DNA from: an uncultured Bacteroidales bacterium
Lineage (GTDB): Bacteria; Bacteroidota; Bacteroidia; Bacteroidales; UBA932
Assembly: GCA_934702165.1 (NCBI GenBank)
Contig: CAKUYG010000068.1
Location: 1-10,062 of the forward strand
Direction of reading: 5' to 3'
Length of the DNA: 10,062 bases
In this document: piece after piece, positions 5,513 to 10,062 of the stretch
Numbering within the stretch: position 1 is the first letter of the stretch
Layout of the letters: each line of letters starts with the position of its first letter
Position numbers and translations under genes: made by a program
Notes under the pieces: generated by a model
What the model was told of the DNA's origin: nothing
Database searches by the model: none
What the model saw: only the letters and a program-made list of their open reading frames with translations

Positions 5513-8500
5513 AAAAAACAATCAAAAGCCTTTTGCTGTCTTTTGCGGCAATGCTTTTCGTTATCTCGGCTTCGGCCCAGGTAACTACCTCATCCCTGAA
5601 CGGTCAGGTGACTGACGCCAAGGGTGAGACTCTGCCGGGCGCGGCCGTGGTCGCAGTCCACACGCCTTCAGGTACCCAGTACCATGCGATTGTCAACGCT
5701 GAGGGCCGTTATTTCATCAATGGTATGCGTGCCGGCGGCCCTTACACCGTAGAGGTGAGCTGCCTTGGTTACCAGACCGTGACTTTCACCGGCGTCACTC
5801 TCCAGCTCGGTGAGCCTGCGCAGCTCGATGCCTATCTCAATGACGACAAGGAGATGCTCTCCGAGGCCATCGTGGTCTCTTCTGCAGCTTCCAAGTTCGC
5901 CATCGAGAAGACAGGTGCTTCCACCAACATCAACAGCCGTCAGATCACAGCGCTCCCTAATGTAAGCAGGAGTCTTACCGATCTCACCCGTCTTTCTCCT
6001 TACGGAGGCGACGGTATGACCTTCAGCGGTTCAGACGGACGTACTGCCAATGTCACCGTGGACGGTGCCGACTTCAACAATAACTTCGGCCTTAACTCCG
6101 GCCTTCCTGGTGGCGGCAGTCCTATCTCCATCGAGGCCATCGAGGAGGCTCAGGTCGTGATCTCACCTTATGATGTCCGTCAGACCAACTTCATCGGAGG
6201 CGGTATGAACATGGTGACCAAGTCCGGTACCAACACCTTCAAGGGATCCGCCTACGTATATCACAACAACGAGAACATGCGCGGCAACACCGTCGCAGGC
6301 AAGGAGATCTCCGGAGCCCGTGACACCGACCGCAGCACCACATACGGCTTCACCCTTGGCGGACCTATCGTCAAGAACAAGCTCTTCTTCTTCGTCAACG
6401 CAGAATACACCAAGTCTCCTTCAGTGGCAGTACGCTGGAGGGCTTCCGAGGACGGTGTGGGCGATGAGACCAAATATCTCTCATACGCTTCAGTAGCTGA
6501 TATGGAAAGGGTTTCTGCTTTCGTCAAAGAGAAGTACGGTTATGACACCGGTTCCTATACCGATTTCCCTTCTGATGAGAGCAACCAGAAGATCCTTGCC
6601 CGCATCGACTGGAACATCAATGACAACAACAAGCTTGCCCTGCGTTACAACTACACCAACAACACCTACTGGCAGGCTCCTAACGCATCCTCAATGGACG
6701 GCGGTACCCGTTCCGCTTATGGACGTACCTCTCTCTACTCAATGTCTTATGCGAACTCCATGTACTCGATGAACAATCTTGTGCATACCGCTTCCCTCGA
6801 TCTCAACAGCAAGATCACCGACAGGCTCAGCAACCAGTTCCTTGCCACTTTCTCAAAGCTTGACGATGTCCGCGGCACCAACTCCGACGAGTTCCCGTTC
6901 ATCGACATTCAGGACGGCAGCGGCAACAACGTGCAGTACATCGCCCTCGGCTATGAGCTTTTCACCAAGAACAACGCCGTGCACAACACCGTGGTCAACA
7001 TCAAGGATGACCTCACATACTACTACGGCAACCACAAGATCATGGGTGGCGTAAGCTATGAGTATCAGATGGCTGACAACGCCTACATGCGCAACGGTAC
7101 CGGTTATTACCGCTATGCCAGCGTCAATGATTTCATCAACGGCGCAGCCCCTGAGGTAGTCTGCCTTACCTACGGCTACGACGGGGAGACCAATCCTGCC
7201 GCCCGCGTGAGGTTCAACAAGCTCGGCGCATACGTACAGGATGACTGGAATGTGACCCCGAACTTCAAACTCACTGCAGGCCTCCGTCTCGATGGTCTCT
7301 TCTTCGACAACTCCGACCTGATGACCAACAACGCTATCCTTGATCTTACCTACTACGACAGTAAGGGCAATGAGCGCCACATCGACACCGGCACATGGCC
7401 GAAGGGCAGGGTGTCCGTATCCCCTCGTGTCGGCTTCAACTGGGATGTCTTCGGCAACAAGGTTCTCAAGGTGCGCGGTGGTACAGGCTTCTTCTCAGGC
7501 CGTCTGCCTCTCGTGTTCTTCACCAACATGCCTACCAACTCAGGCATGGTCCAGTATCAGGCTCAGCTCAACGCCAAGAGTGTTGATATGAACCAGTTTG
7601 CCGGCGGTCTCGTTACAGACGCCAGCGGCAAGGCTACCACTGCTGCTCTCTACGACAAGCTCATCTCCATGGGCTACCCTAGCACTGTAACTCCTGAGAC
7701 CGGCACCAAGCCGTCTTCAATCTCTGCTGTTGACCCTAACTTCAAGATGCCTCAGGTATGGAAGACCTCCCTGGCCATCGATTACAGCTTCCCGACTTCA
7801 TTCCCGTTCTCTGTGACTGCTGAGGGTATCTTCAACAAGACCATCAACGGTGTGATGATTTCCGATTGGAGCATGCTTCCTGTCGAAGGTTTCGCAAGGT
7901 TCAACGGCGTGGACAACCGTCCTGTGTTCCCTTCTCCGTTCCGCAACGGCACCAAGGCTTTTGTCCTTGAGAACACCAACAAGGGCTACGGCTATCTCGC
8001 CAGCCTCACCGTCAACATGCGCCCTGTGGAGAATCTCTCTTTCATGGCTTCCTACACCCGCTCAGCTTCCAAGGAGATCACCAGCATGCCTGGCTCCGCA
8101 GCCGAGTCCGCATTCACTTATGTGCCTACCTACGAGGGGCCTAACAACATCAAGCTCCACAATTCACAGAATGTGACTCCGGACCGTGTGGTTGCATCCC
8201 TTACCTACGATGACAAGAGCAACAATCACTACAGCTTCATCTACGAGGCCAAGAGGGGAGGATACAACTACTCTTACATGCTCTCCAACGATATGAATGG
8301 AGACGGCTACAGCTACGACGCCCTCTACATCCCTACCGATGAGCAGGTGGCCAACAACGAGTTCCGCTTCGTCTCAGAGGATGACAAGACCCGTTTCATG
8401 GACTATGTCCACAAGGACAGCTACCTCAGCAAGCATCAGGGTGAATATGCCGAGGCTTACAGCGTGTACTCTCCTTGGTTCCACAGGCTTGACTTCAGCT

Positions 8501-8790
8501 ACAAGCATGACTTCAAGGTACGTGTAGGCGGCAGCACCAACACCCTGCAGCTCAACCTCGACATCAAGAACGTGCTCAACCTCTTCAACTCCAACTGGGG
8601 CGTGATGAAGGTCATCAACTCTGACATCACCGATGCCCGTATCCTCAAGTACGAGGGTGCAGACGCTGAGGGTTACGCGACTTTCTCAACTCCTAAGGCT
8701 GTCAGCGGAAGTCTTGAGACATTCACTCCTAACTACGTTATCGGCCAGTGCTGGTACGCTTCTGTGGGCATCAAGTATATGTTTAACTAA
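5509..8790 (+). CDS. Oar-like TonB-dependent outer-membrane receptor
   Basis: This 1093-residue outer-membrane protein probably imports or binds a substrate using TonB energy. The signal peptide is MKKTIKSLLLSFAAML followed by FVISASA, cleaved before Q24. A carboxypeptidase-regulatory-like domain occupies about 25-110 (NGQVTDAKGETLPGAAVV, GRYFINGMRAGGPYTVEV, LGYQ). EAIVVSS at 119-125 resembles a TonB box. The plug spans about 135-240 and includes VTVDGADFNNNFG and the SPYDVRQTNFIGGGMNMVTKSGTN stretch, split here as SPYDVRQTNFIGG (219-231) and MNMVTKSGTNTFKGS (233-247), a hallmark of Oar-type receptors. The remainder is a large barrel ending ASVGIKYMFN. Codon use is strongly biased (AAC, AAG, CCT), unlike the first gene, suggesting high expression. 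No SusD-like gene follows; the next gene is a BACON/OB lipoprotein 17 bp away. The substrate is unknown. Confidence 0.9.
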   Translation: MKKTIKSLLLSFAAMLFVISASAQVTTSSLNGQVTDAKGETLPGAAVVAVHTPSGTQYHAIVNAEGRYFINGMRAGGPYTVEVSCLGYQTVTFTGVTLQLGEPAQLDAYLNDDKEMLSEAIVVSSAASKFAIEKTGASTNINSRQITALPNVSRSLTDLTRLSPYGGDGMTFSGSDGRTANVTVDGADFNNNFGLNSGLPGGGSPISIEAIEEAQVVISPYDVRQTNFIGGGMNMVTKSGTNTFKGSAYVYHNNENMRGNTVAGKEISGARDTDRSTTYGFTLGGPIVKNKLFFFVNAEYTKSPSVAVRWRASEDGVGDETKYLSYASVADMERVSAFVKEKYGYDTGSYTDFPSDESNQKILARIDWNINDNNKLALRYNYTNNTYWQAPNASSMDGGTRSAYGRTSLYSMSYANSMYSMNNLVHTASLDLNSKITDRLSNQFLATFSKLDDVRGTNSDEFPFIDIQDGSGNNVQYIALGYELFTKNNAVHNTVVNIKDDLTYYYGNHKIMGGVSYEYQMADNAYMRNGTGYYRYASVNDFINGAAPEVVCLTYGYDGETNPAARVRFNKLGAYVQDDWNVTPNFKLTAGLRLDGLFFDNSDLMTNNAILDLTYYDSKGNERHIDTGTWPKGRVSVSPRVGFNWDVFGNKVLKVRGGTGFFSGRLPLVFFTNMPTNSGMVQYQAQLNAKSVDMNQFAGGLVTDASGKATTAALYDKLISMGYPSTVTPETGTKPSSISAVDPNFKMPQVWKTSLAIDYSFPTSFPFSVTAEGIFNKTINGVMISDWSMLPVEGFARFNGVDNRPVFPSPFRNGTKAFVLENTNKGYGYLASLTVNMRPVENLSFMASYTRSASKEITSMPGSAAESAFTYVPTYEGPNNIKLHNSQNVTPDRVVASLTYDDKSNNHYSFIYEAKRGGYNYSYMLSNDMNGDGYSYDALYIPTDEQVANNEFRFVSEDDKTRFMDYVHKDSYLSKHQGEYAEAYSVYSPWFHRLDFSYKHDFKVRVGGSTNTLQLNLDIKNVLNLFNSNWGVMKVINSDITDARILKYEGADAEGYATFSTPKAVSGSLETFTPNYVIGQCWYASVGIKYMFN

Positions 8791-8807
8791 TTTCAGAGCA
8801 GAATAAT

Positions 8808-10062
8808 ATGAAACTCAGATATTTATTCACTGCGGTCCTCTCTTCCGCGCTTCTTTTCGCCGGATGTGAGAAAGAAGAGCCTGTAGGGCCGCTTGACAAC
8901 ATAAGCCTCTCTCAGACTTATGTCTCAATCCCTGAGGCGGGCGGCACCGTGACTGTCACCCTCAATGCGACTGAGGACTGGGCCTTTGTCCTGACCGAGA
9001 AGAACAAGAAGGGCGAGGATGTGGCTACGATTCCTGACTGGCTCACCGTTACACCGACCTCCGGCTCAGACGGCGAGACTACTGTTTCTTTCTCTGCTGA
9101 CGCTGTGACTGGCGGCCACGAGGTTGCCCTCAAGATAACTGCCGGCTCCAACACCCAGCAGGTGATTGTCCGTCAGGGCGAGATCGCCGCGGTGTCAGCC
9201 ACCGTCGCTGAGGCTCTTGCCGGCACTGATGGCAAGACGTATAAGCTTAAAGGTACTGTGACTGATATTTACAATACCGACTACGGCAACTACTATCTTG
9301 TGGACAACACCGGGAAGATTACGATCTACGGTACCCTTGATGCTAAAGGCAACCAGAAGAATTTCTCCAGTCTCAAGATTGAGAATGGAGACGTGATCGA
9401 GGTTTCCGGTCCGAGGAAGACATACAATGGGACTATTGAACTTGAGAATGTCACTGTCCTCAGCATCACCAAGTCTCTTATCAAATTCATCACTCCGGCT
9501 CTTGAAGAGCCTGTAGCCAAGACGGGTGCGACTATCGAAGTCAAGGTGGCCCACAAGGGCGAGGGCGGAGCGCGCGTATCCATCCCTGAGGCTGACGCTG
9601 CATGGATTTCTTACGTGTCTGCCGAGTTCAGCGAGGGTGTTCCTTCCAAGATTGTCCCTAACCCTGCCGACACCACCACCTTCAAGTTCGATATCCGCGC
9701 CAATGAGGCCGGCAAGCGTTCTTCTGATGTGTCGTTCACCTCTGGTACCACTACCATAAAGTACACCGTGGAGCAGGAAGGATCCATCATCGATGCCGAT
9801 GCCGCCACTATCAATGCGGCTCCGGACGGCACCACCCAGTACCGTCTTACCGGATACATCAGCAAGATGGCAAATACCACCTATGGCAATTACAATATTG
9901 CTGATGCGACGGGTTCCGTATATGTCTACGGTACTCTCAACGAGAAGGGCGAGTCCAAGAAATTCGAGGCCATGGGCATCTCCGAGGGTGACATCATCAC
10001 CGTGGTAGGTCCTAAGTCTTCTTACAAGGGCAGCCCACAGCTCAAGGACGTGAGCGTTGAGT
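8808..10062 (+). CDS. Surface lipoprotein with tandem BACON-like and OB-fold-like domains (3' end beyond window)
   Basis: An open frame starts at ATG 8808 and runs through the window end without a stop (418 complete codons). MKLRYLFTAVLSSALLFAGC is a lipoprotein signal with lipidated C20. The following E-K-E-E resembles the acidic signal that sends Bacteroidota lipoproteins to the cell surface. Residues about 32-124 look like a BACON domain (SLSQTYVSIPEAGGTVTVTL, DWLTVTPTSG, closing VIVRQGE). Residues about 145-220 look like an OB fold (LKGTVTDIYNTDYGNYYLVD, YGTLDAKG, GDVIEVSGP). A second BACON-like unit (about 223-325, closing YTVEQEG) and a second OB unit (345 onward) repeat the layout. It lies 17 bp after the receptor gene, so they are probably co-transcribed and may act together. 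The C-terminus, which could hold a catalytic domain, is not visible. The ligand is unknown. Confidence 0.85.
   Translation, partial: MKLRYLFTAVLSSALLFAGCEKEEPVGPLDNISLSQTYVSIPEAGGTVTVTLNATEDWAFVLTEKNKKGEDVATIPDWLTVTPTSGSDGETTVSFSADAVTGGHEVALKITAGSNTQQVIVRQGEIAAVSATVAEALAGTDGKTYKLKGTVTDIYNTDYGNYYLVDNTGKITIYGTLDAKGNQKNFSSLKIENGDVIEVSGPRKTYNGTIELENVTVLSITKSLIKFITPALEEPVAKTGATIEVKVAHKGEGGARVSIPEADAAWISYVSAEFSEGVPSKIVPNPADTTTFKFDIRANEAGKRSSDVSFTSGTTTIKYTVEQEGSIIDADAATINAAPDGTTQYRLTGYISKMANTTYGNYNIADATGSVYVYGTLNEKGESKKFEAMGISEGDIITVVGPKSSYKGSPQLKDVSVE
9240..10061 (+). repeat. Two-copy OB-like protein repeat with 200-residue period
   Basis: Within the lipoprotein, residues 145-217 (bases 9240-9458) align without gaps to residues 345-417 (bases 9840-10058), an offset of exactly 200 residues or 600 bp. 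By my hand count 32 of 73 positions are identical, including NT.YGNY, D.TG, YGTL..KG, GD.I.V.GP and Y.G. The DNA is clearly more diverged than the spacing suggests, so the duplication is old and not a recent tandem copy. The BACON-like units before each OB copy keep roughly the same register (VRQGE at 121-125 against VEQEG at 321-325). Confidence 0.8.

Noticed and set aside
5280..5525. 81-codon minus-strand frame across the intergenic region
   Set aside because: It begins inside the receptor signal-peptide codons, runs through the promoters and overlaps the metK start; its AT-driven composition shows no domain or signal and is best explained as chance.
6853..7380. 175-codon minus-strand frame inside the receptor gene
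   Set aside because: It is a shadow frame caused by strong codon bias in the receptor, with no start context or known motif.
5509..8790. SusC/RagA assignment for the receptor
   Set aside because: The plug hallmark (NMVTKSGTNTFKGS) is Oar-like, and no SusD-like gene follows.
8918..9880. Minus-strand frames opposite the lipoprotein gene
   Set aside because: The plus-strand frame from 8808 has a lipoprotein signal and repeated domains, which accounts for the region.

Overview
The window reads as chromosomal DNA from a member of the Bacteroidota, most likely Bacteroidales. The evidence is two outer-membrane beta-barrel proteins with N-terminal carboxypeptidase-regulatory-like domains, a lipoprotein with a BACON-type domain, a MiaA of the short Bacteroidota 'MiaA2' type, and promoter elements of the Bacteroidota form (TTTG, about 20 bp, TAnnTTTG) instead of the sigma70 consensus. 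The DNA is moderately GC-rich in genes and clearly AT-rich in the one real intergenic gap. The genus cannot be set from the sequence alone.

Layout. (1) 5-2719, plus strand: a 904-residue outer-membrane beta-barrel protein with signal peptide, CarboxypepD_reg-like domain and TonB-plug-like region. (2) 2716-5277, minus strand: a tightly packed housekeeping operon read metK -> smpB -> miaA (SAM synthetase, SsrA-binding protein, tRNA dimethylallyltransferase). metK and smpB overlap by ATGA, smpB and miaA are 7 bp apart, and miaA meets the first gene tail to tail on a shared CTAG. (3) 5278-5508: an AT-rich divergent control region holding a compact hairpin just before metK, a metK -7 element, and one or two promoters for the rightward operon, with a possible 27-codon leader ORF. 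(4) 5509-8790, plus strand: a 1093-residue Oar-like TonB-dependent receptor. (5) 8808-10062, plus strand: a lipoprotein gene, 17 bp downstream and running off the window, built from a tandem [BACON-like + OB-fold-like] repeat.

How the genes fit together. The leftward operon combines SAM supply, trans-translation and tRNA A37 prenylation. The prenylated base is later methylthiolated by MiaB, which uses SAM, so the grouping makes metabolic sense. The rightward pair looks like a surface uptake or processing unit: a TonB-dependent barrel with a probably surface-exposed lipoprotein, but not a SusC/SusD pair. OB folds in the lipoprotein hint at a nucleic acid or oligosaccharide ligand, which the sequence cannot decide.

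Most worth a second look: a 10-bp perfect palindrome inside a roughly 22-codon in-frame insertion in miaA; the two-part hairpin that nearly fills the predicted metK leader; the exact 200-residue internal period of the BACON/OB lipoprotein; and the leader ORF whose stop overlaps the receptor start. I saw no CRISPR array, tRNA, rRNA, insertion sequence or phage gene.
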